Positions 1 through 12,155 of a stretch of 64,000 nt of DNA are shown here, in pieces. Below the pieces are notes generated by a model. It was not told where the DNA came from and did no database searches. It was given only the letters and a program-made list of their open reading frames with translations. Location of the stretch: assembly GCA_905182995.1 (NCBI GenBank), contig CAJJDP010000123.1, positions 1-64,000 on the forward strand, written 5' to 3'. Source of the stretch: Paramecium octaurelia (Eukaryota; Ciliophora; Oligohymenophorea; Peniculida; Parameciidae). The number at the start of each line of letters is the position of its first letter. Position 1 is the first letter of the stretch. The position numbers and the translations under genes were made by a program.

Positions 1-50
1 TTTATAAAATAATAAAAAATGTATTATGATAAACTGATTATAGTTGTCTT

Positions 51-1795
51 TCAGTTTCCATTTTCATTTTGAGTTTTCCTTAATTGAATTTATTGGACCA
101 TATTCTGTTATAAGTTGTTAGAATAACTTTAAAGCCGAGCACTTTATTATTACTGCTATCCATCTAATGAAAAAACTGAATTGACTCCTTGTTGTTGGTA
201 ACTATTGCTACTTAATTGCATCATTTATCCTAAACCATATGAATTAAAGGTTCCTCTCATAGATGCTTGCTTTGCTTATTATAAATCCTTAATTAGTGAT
301 GGAGCCTATGAAGAAATTTGTTTATTAGTTTCTAATCGTACAATTGCGTTGTCTATTTAATTTTAAGCCATATCAAACTACTATTATTGGCATGATTTTC
401 TTGCATCATCGATTGCTTTAGCTACTAACACTCTATTATATTATTCAAGAACTTCTATATCTTCTTCATTTTAGTAAATTTATTCATCTTGATTAAAGAA
501 TGTCAAAATCAGAGTTGCAGATTTTTTCAATTCCTTTTTCGACAATGGATCAGTAATTTAAAGCAGAGCTTCCATAATCAAAGCATTTCTTTCATTATCT
601 TAAATTTGAGCAATTAATTTAGGTAGTTCCAATTCAAACACAAAGTCTTTTCTGGATCCTTAAATTAATACTGGAAGATTGATCTCATAATAATCCCCTT
701 TATTAATCCACTTATTTCCATGAGTCTTAGAAATATTCAAACCATTTAAGATTTCAGGATGCTTCAAATTAACTTTCATCTTTAATTTTTCGCCCACAAC
801 CGATTTTAAACCTCCTAAAGCATCCACAAAGAATTCATCCAATAAAGAAATATTCTATACGAAATAAAAACTTCCATTTTTCAAGTTACATATAGATGTC
901 ATCATAGCTGCATCATGATCTTATCCAAATCCAAACGTATGCATAGTAAATTCCTCATCTAGTTATTATAATTATATTTATATTTATTAGGTGGCAACAT
1001 TGTCTTGGCCATCAGAAAGTAAAAAGACTGAGCTCACAGTATTTCGATACTTCCTCCCCTTTAACTAGCGAAAAGCAATCTCGGTGGCTGAGGATATTTA
1101 TGTTCCTCCGGTAGAATTAATTGAATCAATCATTTATGTAAAGTATAATTTGTTATCTTCTGTTGTTCTTTTCAATGGAGTTAACCTTTGAGACTGGCTA
1201 TTAAAAATAATTAGTTATAAACGATCTTGATCTGTTAAAAATGTTAATAGAACTTTCAAACTTTATTTTACAGTCTCTATTTTACTCCCATTCATACTTG
1301 TGCTTTTATCAATCAAACAAATCTCTAATTTAGTTAAAACATTACCAAGTCTACTCCAACTCTATTTAGGTCTTAACTATTTGATTGGTCTTTTGTTTTT
1401 ATACTAATGATTCCAGGCAACTATTAAGTTTAGGTGTTAGATAATTTAATCATCTTCTATAATGTCTTTATTTCAAAAATTAGTTCTTTTTCTAAGTCAT
1501 ATATATTCGGCTTAGCTTAGAACAAATTTGCTTCAATTTAATCATCATCATCAAATTTTTCTTAAGAAATTGTTACTTAGGGTAATTATTAAAAGTATTT
1601 TGGATCCGGCAAATGTTAGTAGTTTCCGAAATTTTGATTTTTATCGTTGAATTTGCCTTGATAAAGTACTGGTGTTGTTGTCTAGAATCTTTATAATGAA
1701 TTGCTAATTTGTTAAGATTATGGATTCTATTTCGTGAGCATAAAAGAATTTTTCATATTTTGTTTTGACTCATTCGATTCTTGAGATGATTTCAT
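51..1795 (-). CDS. VWA-domain protein
   Basis: A von Willebrand factor A domain protein of 573 residues in ciliate code. The metal-site motif DKSTSMNG lies near residue 153, followed by a strand-helix pattern and a second conserved stretch LLSDGQDN, both typical of VWA domains that hold a divalent cation and bind protein partners. A 23-base intron at 1323-1345 is required: its removal joins VGVDL to ICLIDKSTSM and makes the coding total a multiple of three. The C-terminal third is glutamine-rich and low complexity. The start is the first ATG of the open frame (1793-1795) and the stop is TGA at 51-53. No signal peptide is visible, so it is probably intracellular. The ligand is unknown. Confidence 0.85.
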
Positions 1796-3606
1796 TATGT
1801 TTATTTTTAATGATAGAAATATTAATATAGTTCTGACATTAATTGTAGCAAACTTTGAAGCTTAAATTAAATTCTATTAGAAAAATTTTAAGACTAGTAT
1901 ATTTATTTTATATACCCTTTATAATGGCATTGAATGTATTTGATTAGGGATTAGTCAAAAATATTTTAAAAAGCGAATATTTGAAGATATCTTTTAAAAA
2001 AAAGACACCTCTAAAGACCCATGCGTTTTCATATCTAAGTAAATTTAAAAAGATGTACTTGCTAAGATAAATTTCAATTCAGATATATGATATTTTCATA
2101 TGTTCATGCCATCAACAGGAAAAACTCATTGCCTCTGTAGAGTAACATTCTTATCTTTAATGTATTTCCTTCCCACAAAAATATTTGAAATGATAACTGC
2201 TTTATTTTCTCAAAAGAAGATCTATTACATTTTACATTTAACAAAAACAGTAAACTCATAAAAGTATATGTTTGGAATTAAGAAAAAAGGGAAGAGGTGC
2301 ATAATGAAATGAGATTTTGATCAATTCTGATATCAATTAGAAATTAATTTAATCAAATACTTTGAACTAATGAGATAAATAATCACAAAAAATTTTGAAA
2401 TTATGCAAATTATGGTAAATAAAAATTAGTAATTTCAAAACCACATTCGGGATTTGATTCACCCAGAACCAAAATCACTCCTCGTTTTAGAAGCATTCAC
2501 TTTTCTTTTAGATACAATAAGATAAATAACATCTAATTCACCAATTGGATTAAGAAAGGATGAATTTCTAATTCTCTTAAACCGTCAATCCATCCTTTGT
2601 ATTAGAAGAGTGTATTCTTTATAACCCATATTTATTTTATCCTAAGGAGAATTGGATGAGCCAAATAAGAGATCTATGTAATAAATTTCAAAAAGTTGAA
2701 TATTGATGAATTATTTGGTTTAGAAAATAACTGAAAATATATTATTTAAGGTTGGTTTCATGAGTGATTTTATCAAAATATATTTATCCAAAATTGATAT
2801 ATTCAGAGGTTTTAAATCTAAAATTATCTTTACTATTAACTCGAGCGGAAAAGTTTAATTTATTTCATGCTTACCAATATTTAAAGGATAGGAAGATTCA
2901 TATTAAATTAGTAATTTGATGATAGTCAAGTATCAATTGAAACTCTTTTTTCTAATAAAGATCAATAAAATATTTAGTCAATTTAATCATTAATTGTTTA
3001 CTTCATATTCTCTTAATCAAACCATTTTAATAAGGTTTGAAAGTTGTCGCACCTATTATAGATGATAGTATTCAACCCAAAGATGAATTTTATTGTAGAA
3101 TAAATGCAAATATTTGAATCAAACTTTTAGACATAATTAACAAAGGCTGTTTATTTTTTCCTTTACTCTTGATTGTAAAAACCTGTAAATTCTTTCAGGA
3201 ATTATAAAATCTTTCAAATTTTACTTAATCAATAATTATGGGAAGAGAGAAAATGAGTCAGATTTATACAAATAAGCGAAATAATTAATAAAGTAGATCC
3301 TCTCATGTCTACTAAATCAATATGTATACATAATATAATATAGGTTGAATTTCTAAACATTTCTCCACTGAATTCCTTCTTCAACATTTTATTCTTTTAA
3401 TATCATTGAAAAACTAAATACCCAACTTTATAATTTTTATCATTGAATTCTAACAATTTTGAGAAACATACCTACAAGTAATTTAATTTAGATTTATGAT
3501 TATTAGTATATAATATTTCGTAATTGTATAAATTTGTTAAAGTATAAAAAAATTTATAATTTTAAATTATTTATTTCAATATTGATTGGATTATTATTTA
3601 TTATTA
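1796..3606. other. Non-coding flank with a decayed gene remnant
   Basis: No intact gene is visible. Bases about 2060-2230 match, in inverted orientation, the remnant at about 29380-29500. Bases about 3250-3600 match the DNA just after the intact kinase copy at 28964-29270. Reading the + strand near 2090 gives pieces such as MFMPSTGKTHC that also occur on the - strand near 29450. The matching blocks are about 1.5 kb from the kinase end here but only about 0.5 kb in the other copy, so roughly 0.9-1 kb (about 2297-3240) is extra in this copy. That extra piece shows no recognisable coding content. Confidence 0.55.
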
Positions 3607-6600
3607 TCAATCATGATTCTTAATTATTATTTTAAATATCAGCATTTATGTAAACTCAATTATTTTATAATATTATTTGACGTTAAAGATCTCTTTAATT
3701 TTGTTTTAATCTTTGAATTTAGCTTTAAACGACACACTTTCTGAACATTTAATATAATTTTCCACCTCTACAATCTTTTTTTCTATTAATATTTTATCTT
3801 CCTCCATTGCTTCAGTCTTCATCTTATTGTAGTTTTTAAATAAAATATTTTCATATCTTAAGAATATATCTTAAGCTTCTTTCTCTTATTTTGTGTATTC
3901 TTCTAATTCCTTGTATAATTTAGATTAGAATTACTTTTAATAGTCGCTTTCTATATTATTCTATTGTTTTGAGTTTTATTAATTTGCATTTTCTTTGATT
4001 CTTTCATAATATCTTGTTAAGTGATATTATTTTATATAATTAATTAAAGCTTAAATTTCCTAGTATGATTCTAAATTTTAAAGAAAAGCATTGTTGAACT
4101 TTTCTATTTCATCTTTTTCTGGAATTTTCTTCATTAATTTATCAATATCAGCAAAGACTTTTAGAATATCTTCTTTTAATTATTCATTTAATTATTAAGG
4201 GTTTAATTATTAGTTAGATATGTTTTTTTAATTTATTAAAGTTAATTCTATTGATAATTGCTCTTCTTACATTTTTAAATATTCATAATTCTTAATTAGA
4301 TTTTCATCCATTAAGCAAAAATTTATTTCTTATTATTTTTGAGCAACTTTTTTAATTATATCATCTAACTTCTATCCTTTTTATTGACAAGTGTATTGGA
4401 ATCTATTGAGTATATTTTGAGTTAATTGTTATTACTTTCCTTTTTTTGTTTTCTTTTATTATAATTCTATTTCCAATAGTTGCATGTTTTCAGATTTAAT
4501 CTATGAATACTAATTCAAAATGCTGATTTCTTATTCCAATTCTTTTTGGAGATTTTCTTTATTTTCATTCATTTATTAATAAAACTCAACCCTTTCAAAT
4601 TCAAATTTGATTAATTACAGAGCCTTTTTATATTCCGTATATCTATTTTATATTTGATTATTTAAAGTATGAATTTCTTTTTATTATTCACATTTAGTTT
4701 CTTCTCCTACATTTTTAATGATTAACTCTAATTGGTTTAAAGATTCTATTTCATTAAGTTCTACTTCCTTTAACTTTCCGTAAAAATCTTCTAATTATTT
4801 TATTTAGTTAATAATATTTTCGCAAGAATCTAATTAATTCACCTAAGTAAATTTATCAAATTGCTCTTATTATTCCACTATATTTTAATCAATGTTTGTT
4901 AACTTAATATAAATTAAATTCTAAGTTTTTTAATTATTGCAATATTGATTATTGATTAGATTTTTCCCATAATCTTTTATTTGATTCATTTTTATAATAA
5001 AATTATTTAATTAATCTTTTGTCACTTCTAGTTTTTTAATTTTTTCTTCATTTTTTTCCTCAAATTACAAATCCTGGTAAATTTATTCATGAATTTAATA
5101 ATATTATTTTTCAAAGCTCCTTAATGATTGCTCTATCTATTAATTTATTTGAGTGTATTTTTAAAAAGATACAAACGTACTTTAAGATAGCAATAATTTT
5201 AGATCATCTAAGTAACCAAAAGCTTGTCCTATCTGTCAATTATTTATGTTATTTAATTTGTATATTTTTAATTCTTAGATAATTACTTATATTTATCCTA
5301 ATGATCAATTAATTTTTCGTTTATTTCCTCAATTTATTACATATGTTAATCCAAATATTCTATATCAATTTATTAAATACATTTATTTTCCTATCCAATT
5401 TAAGTATTGAGTCGAATTTAAGCTTATTAAATTTCTTTAAGCTAGCTAATACATGATTAATAAGAGTTAATTTATTGTTGTAAGGATTCGCATTTCTAAA
5501 TTATTTTTTCCTAAAATTCTAAAGTGTAGATATCTTATGTTATTTGTTCATGATTTTTAATCATATCTTGGATATTGTCTTCACATTAAATTTAAATTTC
5601 TATTCTCTGATAAAAATCAATTTGGTGTTATATTTATTAAATCTAAGGAGATTATTAATTTAATTACTATTTAAGTAGTTTTAATTAAGATTGATAATAT
5701 TCTTTTTCTTTTGTTAATATCTACTCTTATTCTAATTTCAATTTCTATTCTGATTCTATTTTGATTCTATCTTCTTATTCTTTTTCTTTGACAAACTATT
5801 CTAGTTAACTTTATTCTTACATGATTCTATCAATTATAAGTTTCTAGTCATTATTATATTATTAATATTCTTAAGATAGTTCATTATCATTGTTTTTTAG
5901 CATTTCCTTTATTTATGCTTAAAATATCGTTTTATATCTTTATTAATTTTTTAATAAAATCTTTTCATATTTCGAAAATTCATTATTAATGTAAGTTAAC
6001 AATTCTTATTTTTTTTGATTTTATAAATTAATTTGATTTATTATTGGTTATTTTTCAGTTAGAAATTAAATGATATTCTTAATTGTGCATTATATAGAAT
6101 CTATTATTAATTATTATTGATCTTTAAATTAATATATTTCTTTTTATTCTTACTCCTTAATTGCCTTTAAATGTTAATCTATTTTCTTTAGTATTATTTC
6201 CAAATTGCATCTGTTTTTACTATCTTTTTATAACAGAGACTTAATTATTTCCTTTTCTGATGGCTGCATACAATTGATTTGATCTATTTTCATATCTATC
6301 TACTCCTATGTTAAAGCATTCATCTGAGTTATTAATTCTTTTGTATTTTTAGCTACATATAATTAAATTAAAACCTTTTAATAATGATTCTGCTGTTAAC
6401 ATTTAAAAGAGTATGATTCCTAGACTCCAAACATCAGCAGTATTATCGTAGTTACCCTCTCCTATCATAACTTCAGGTGACATGTAATTCCAAGTCCCTA
6501 CTTATATTGTTTTTAATCTTGTGGAGCCTTTTTTAGCTAAACCAAAGTCTATCAATTTGACTTTATAACTTTTATTTTTATTTTCAAAATATACAAAGTT

Positions 6601-7072
6601 CTCTAATTTCAAATCTCGATGAACATAGCCTAAAGCATGTAATTCCTTAACTCCTTTAATCATCTAATAATATAATTTAATTTACTTATTTAAAGAGTTT
6701 AAATTTCTAAAATAATTTAAAAGATATATTACTATTAATCAAATGTGTTAAATTATTTTTACCTTATTCTATTACAGTTAAAAAGTTTTTCTATTCTTTT
6801 TATTATGAACAATCTTAAATTCCAAGTATTTTAATAATATGTTTGTTTTTAGACTTATCATCAATTTGTGCTTTATGAATTTTTTTCAGCACTTCTATTT
6901 CATCAATTTTTATTTAATCGTATTATTTTATGATAACTTGTTCATTTGTATTCCCACTATATTTTGCGATATAATTAATTGATTGTGTACCTTATTACTC
7001 CATTTATGAAATAATTTCATACCCTTTCTCTTAAATCAATAATATGTTTCTTTGTTACTTTGATGAAAACAT
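3607..7072 (-). pseudogene. Coiled-coil kinase paralog 1, one frameshift
   Basis: Protein kinase with a very long glutamine-rich coiled-coil tail, a close paralog of the gene at 25524-28963. The kinase part has HRDLKLEN and DFGLA motifs and an intact catalytic core. Two 22-base introns (6664-6685 and 6353-6374) sit at the same sites as in the paralog. The tail reads cleanly to TGA at 3607-3609 except for one missing base near 5238, where the paralogs read IINQIGQ or IIHQIGQ. Without that base translation ends about 50 codons later. Everything before and after it is open, so this is either a very young pseudogene or a sequence error. The middle of the tail resembles the third copy at 51778-56018. 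Expected full length is about 1,140 residues. Confidence 0.85.
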
Positions 7073-8039
7073 TGATGAAATTTATTTATGATAGAATAAG
7101 GCATATATTTTTAAAATATATATAATACCAAAAACTTATATTAATATATTCTCATAATTGCAACTATTTAATCACTTAATCTTTGGGTCTACTATCATGA
7201 TGGATATTTGAGGAATGGATATGAATCTAAATTAGCAAATTGAACTTTTGCACAATAATAATTTAAAAAAAAATATGGCAGTAAAATAACAGATTATTAA
7301 ATAAGATACCTATATTAAAGACTTATTTCGAATTCTATTAAGAAAAGTTGAAAAAATTTAGGTTGATCATGTAGAATTATTTTATTAAAAATTTAAATAC
7401 TTTTATAACATCGTATAAATGGCCCAGAATTTGAGATTGAAATCGCGATAACTGCATATATATTTTCAGGCTATTAAATCGTTTTCAAGAATCAATACAA
7501 CTTGGATGACCATATAATATCAAAAAAGAATTTACTTTTCTTAATATTGGGATTGAAAAAAAAATTAGTGAGAATTCAAGAATTTTTAGTATTCAATTAA
7601 TAAATTAACCAATTTTTTGATTATTATAAAAAAGTCTTAAAACAATTTAATATATCAACATTAGAATAACAAAAAGAGGGTGTAATTTTTAATAGATTTT
7701 TTTTCTGATGATAATTATTTTAAATATAATAGATTAGTAGGAACAAGTTCATAGATTGTTAATTAGAATATATGATCATATCTCAAATATAGCTCATTAA
7801 ACCAATATTTACATGTTAATGTATCGATGGGCATTCTAGTGAGAATATGTAAAGATATGCCAATTAATGTTTAGTATCAGATGTAAAGATCTTGGCTTGT
7901 ATTTTATAATACACTTAAGTTTAAATGAACAATGTTAATAATATAATTATATTAATGTATATATTATATATTCTTATTTTAATTAGAATAGAAGTATTTA
8001 ATTAATTAGTTATAATTAGATATATTAGATTTGTTATCA
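7073..8039. other. AT-rich stretch without a supported gene
   Basis: No conserved motif or convincing gene structure was found on either strand. The first 40 bases resemble the upstream DNA of the paralogous kinase at 25524, with a shared pattern around TATTATAATT just before the ATG, so this is the promoter side of the kinase copy. Open stretches exist but mean little when only TGA is a stop. Confidence 0.5.
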
Positions 8040-8540
8040 ACTATAAGTGTCAGAAGAAAGCAAAATAATAACAATTGAATCTGCTATTAGATTATCAAGG
8101 ATATGTTAAAATATTAGATTTTAGTTGAAGTGTTTAGAGTGAGAAATGAATAAATCACCTTTTTGGATCTTATAAATGTATAATAAATACCATATGATAT
8201 TCAATAAAATGTTGAATCAATAAATATGGCTTCGGTCAAGTTTGTGGACTTTAAGTATCTGATTAGATGAACTGTTACATGGGAACGCTTTATTCAGAGA
8301 CATGAACAATCTTAAAGGTTATCCCAAGTCAAAAATTCACCATGGATTAGATCTTTAATCATTCTTAAATGCTTAAATATGTTACCAATTCAAAATTGAC
8401 ATCTCGACTTTTATATACAAACCCCTATTTCCTACAGTATAGATCCCTTAGATCGACCTTAAGACAGCAAATGAATCAATGGACATTCATTTAAAGGAAG
8501 CCACCAATAGACCGCTAGGATTTCACTAAATTCAAGACTT
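8040..8540 (+). pseudogene. Decayed protein kinase fragment
   Basis: Scattered kinase-like pieces lie in order but in different frames: VKILDFS near 8106 (a DFG-like site), GSYK near 8167 (activation segment), then LWTLSI followed by LDELLHGNALFRDM near 8240-8310, which matches the WSLGIIL-ELL pattern of subdomain IX. TGA codons and frame changes separate the pieces, and no glycine loop or HRD was found. This looks like an old host kinase copy, not obviously derived from the coiled-coil kinase family nearby. From 8541 to 8972 I see nothing recognisable. Confidence 0.45.
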
Positions 8541-8972
8541 AAGAATAATAGTCGAATGATAAAATTATTCTTAGATTAGATATGAGGATTTCAGCAGATC
8601 TTGAAACGGCAAAATACCCAATAAAATTGATTGCATTTCTAACATAATTTAGAATAATAGCAATATGAAAAGAAAATAAGTTTATTAATAGAGTATTTTT
8701 AGTTGTATTTGGATATTTAAATAGATACAAAGTGACTAGTTACATGAAGAATGATTATAGAATTTGTGTTTCGGAAGTGGAGATTTGCAGATAAGATCAG
8801 AATCCCAAGATTATGATCATAAAAGAAATCTTGAATATTTCTAAAAGCAATTTGGAAATGAATTTGAAGTCCAATTAAGCATTTCACATTAGAATATCAA
8901 TGTTATTGGATTTTTTATTTTGTTGATTTGATTATTTTTATTGTGTTTTAGATATATTATTATATAATAAGG

Positions 8973-11806
8973 ATGTCAAAAAAATAAAATGTAATAAAAA
9001 GCCTTAGTCTGCATAGCAAATAAATAGAAAATTATCTTCAAGATGAAAGTTTACGATTGATAGGTATGGTTTAAATATAATAAGGTGATCAATCATATGG
9101 TGACCTGAAATTTGAAATTTGGAGTTATAACAAAACTTAGATAACTTTACTAAAGGAGTAGCAGTATATAGATCCAGAACAACTTAAGAAATTAGAAGAG
9201 AGTGAGGGCAAAAGTAAAGACTGGGGAAGGTGCAGAATATTTAACATAATACGGCCAGAAGAACCAAAAAAGATTATTTGGGATTTAATAGGAATGGGAT
9301 TTATTTTCATATAGATGATATTGATTCCGTTGATTTTAACATTTGGACTGGATATGGATTATGGGTTTAGTATATTTAGTAACATAATGGATTATTATTT
9401 TCTTGTTGATATTGTATTGCAATTTTAGACAGGTTACTACAATAAGTAAATTATATTGAAATATGTTAGAGGTAATTATATCTATCAAAGAAGAAAGATA
9501 GCACTAAATTATTTAAAGTTGTGGTTTTGGCTAGATTTGATATCTTCATTCCCTTATGATGGAATTATCTCTCTCACTTTAGAGGAATCCAATTAAAAGG
9601 ATGTGCAAAGAAATACTTAGATCATAAAAATAATGAGAATTCTAAGATTTGTTAAGGTGATTCGATTGATGAGGGCTTTGAAGTTAAAAAAGATTATTAA
9701 TCAAATTGAAGATTCCTTATCATTGGATAAATCTATAACTTCGTTTATTCAGTTCTTCAAAATCTGTCTAATAATTCTCTGTTTATCACATTGGCTAGCA
9801 TGTATATGGAATGCCATAAGATTAATTTAACAAAATGAATAGGATTGGTACACATAATATGTTAGCAATTATGATTAAGAATTGGATAATGATCCAAATT
9901 ATTGGTTCAATTAATATGTGGCTGGAATTTATTTTAGGTATATCTTATTGAATATCAGAAATAAAGCATAACTACCATGATCACAATTGGATATGGAGAT
10001 ATCTCGCCAAAAAATACAATAGAAAGATCTTTTAGCGTGTTTGTGATGATCTTGGCTTCTGGAGTATTTGGATATGTGATGAATTCTATTGTCTTACTAT
10101 TTTAGAATACAAACGAATCTCTAGAAGAATTATTAATCAAAAACGATTCTGCCAAAAAGTTAAAATCCTAATTCTATTTTATTAGATACTTAAAACACAA
10201 ATGCATAAATAAATCCCTTTAGGCCAGAATCAAGAATTACTTAGAATGGCTGATAGAAGATGAATAGCTGCAAAAAGGATATGCACATAATACTTTAGAG
10301 AAATTATCATTGCCCTTAAAAAATCAAGTGACTCAATTAGTACATGGGAATATGATGAGTTAGATTAAATTCTTAAGAAAGAATTTCTCCCCACTTCTCC
10401 TGAAGAAACTAGCCTTTATATTTCAAGATGAAAGTATTTACTTTAATAAATTAGTATACAACCCTGAGGATTGGATAATTAAACACGATGATCCTATTGA
10501 TGATACTACCTCCATTTATTTTATCTTAAATGGAAGAGTTTCAATATGTTATCCAAAAACTAAAGGATTCAATGATATTGTAGAATTGACCAAAAAATAA
10601 TACTTTGGAGAGATCTCCTTTTTTGCCAACGTTCCGAGGTGTGCATCAGCTAAAGCCAGAAATTTCATCAATTTATTTCGACTTTCAAGAAAAGCATTTT
10701 TGGAATAATGTGAAGATGAAGATCTAGAACAATTCTTTTAATTAAAATTTAATATTGAATTTGAATAGAAATTAGAAGGTTTGAATATTAAATGTTATGT
10801 ATGTTCTGCGGTTAATCACACTGCAAAATATTGTCCTACTACTCATTATGTTATCAATAAATATGATAGAATCAATATTATAGAAAAATATAATGATGAA
10901 ATTAAATTGATGATAAATTCGAAAAGGAGATTGAGAAAAAAAACAAAGACCTTTTCAAATTTATCTGAAAATTAAGTTGCCATTAAATAAATTACTTCTG
11001 ATCTTTATACGCTTGAAAAATACTTGAACTCCTTCAAAAAGAATAAATTAACAACCTTAAGAATTAAAGATTCCTTCAAAACAGATTCAATTAAAGAGTA
11101 TACTAATTTTGTTCCGTATTCAAATTTAGGATCCATTGCAAGATTATAAAATTATAATGCTGAAATCCATGCTGAAACAGTGAGGCAATTAAAAGAATAA
11201 GAAAAAAAGAATAAACTAAAAAGTAAATTTGTTTAATTACTTCAGAATAAATAAGAGAAAAGATCATCATAATAATCACAAAACAACTCAACCAACAAAT
11301 TCTCTAAACTCATCTTTGAGGTTAATAAACTTAAATAATAATAAAAATTGGAGGAATAATCTTAAATCATCAAAGAAGATTCTCGCCCTTAAAGAAAGTT
11401 ATCAAGACTTTCATCCCCAAAAACGCATTATATCAAATATGAAGCCAACATCAAATTAAAACGAATGCCCAGAAAAACATTCCTTAATGAATTTAATGAA
11501 ACAGATAAGTTTAAACAAACTATTGATGTAATACCTGAGGATGCTTTGGAAAGTCCAGCCTAACTCTTGAATCAAACTAAATCCATAAAATTAAATATCA
11601 ACCCATTTAAAATATTCAAATCCACAGAGTCAACTATTGTAGAGTCTGTACAATATCCAGATCTTTAAATAGAGAAACCTATAAAGAGAAGTCAATCAAA
11701 TGAATAAATTGATTCAAATAAAAATGACCTACAAACTCATCATAAGGCATTTCTCGAAAACATGATTTATCTTGTTGTAAACTATAAACTTCAAAATTGT
11801 AAATGA
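8973..11806 (+). CDS. Cyclic-nucleotide-binding voltage-type K+ channel 1
   Basis: A six-helix K+ channel of the CNG/EAG superfamily, 927 residues, in the plasma or ciliary membrane. An arginine/lysine-rich S4 lies near residues 212-232 (RILRFVKVIRLMRALK). The selectivity filter TIGYGD near residue 322 is K+-type. A cyclic-nucleotide-binding domain spans about 470-575, with a conserved FGEISFF turn. Just after it sits a CX2CX4HX4C zinc knuckle (CYVCSAVNHTAKYC, about residues 591-605), then a long charged low-complexity tail. Introns: 21 bases at 9061-9081 and 29 bases at 9938-9966. The second is required to restore the pore. The first is in frame and therefore less certain. A related channel lies at 16874. 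Ligand and gating are not predictable. Confidence 0.9.
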
Positions 11807-12155
11807 TCTAATTAACAATAATTTTATACATCAATATTCTTGATCTATTTTTAATCATAATATATATCTATTCTTTTATTATACACTTGATTGTCTTAAG
11901 ATTCAATTTCGTCAAAATCAAACAGTTATGTCCATTTTATCTACGTTGTACTTATTCTAATTTAAAAAATCAAGCATTCAAACGATAACCAGTAATTTAT
12001 AGAAATCCATAGCTATGACCAACTTATTATCAAATGTACTTTAATGATATTTGATTCTTATTTATTTTCTACATTGATTGGTTCTTGTATTAAATCTACT
12101 CTAAAGAGTGTTCTATGATAATTGAATTTTTGAATAATTTTTAATAATATTTAGA

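Noticed and set aside
2297-3239. Calling the extra segment a retained internal eliminated sequence
   Set aside because: No clear TA-bounded ends with the usual terminal consensus were seen; kept only as an insertion of unknown type.
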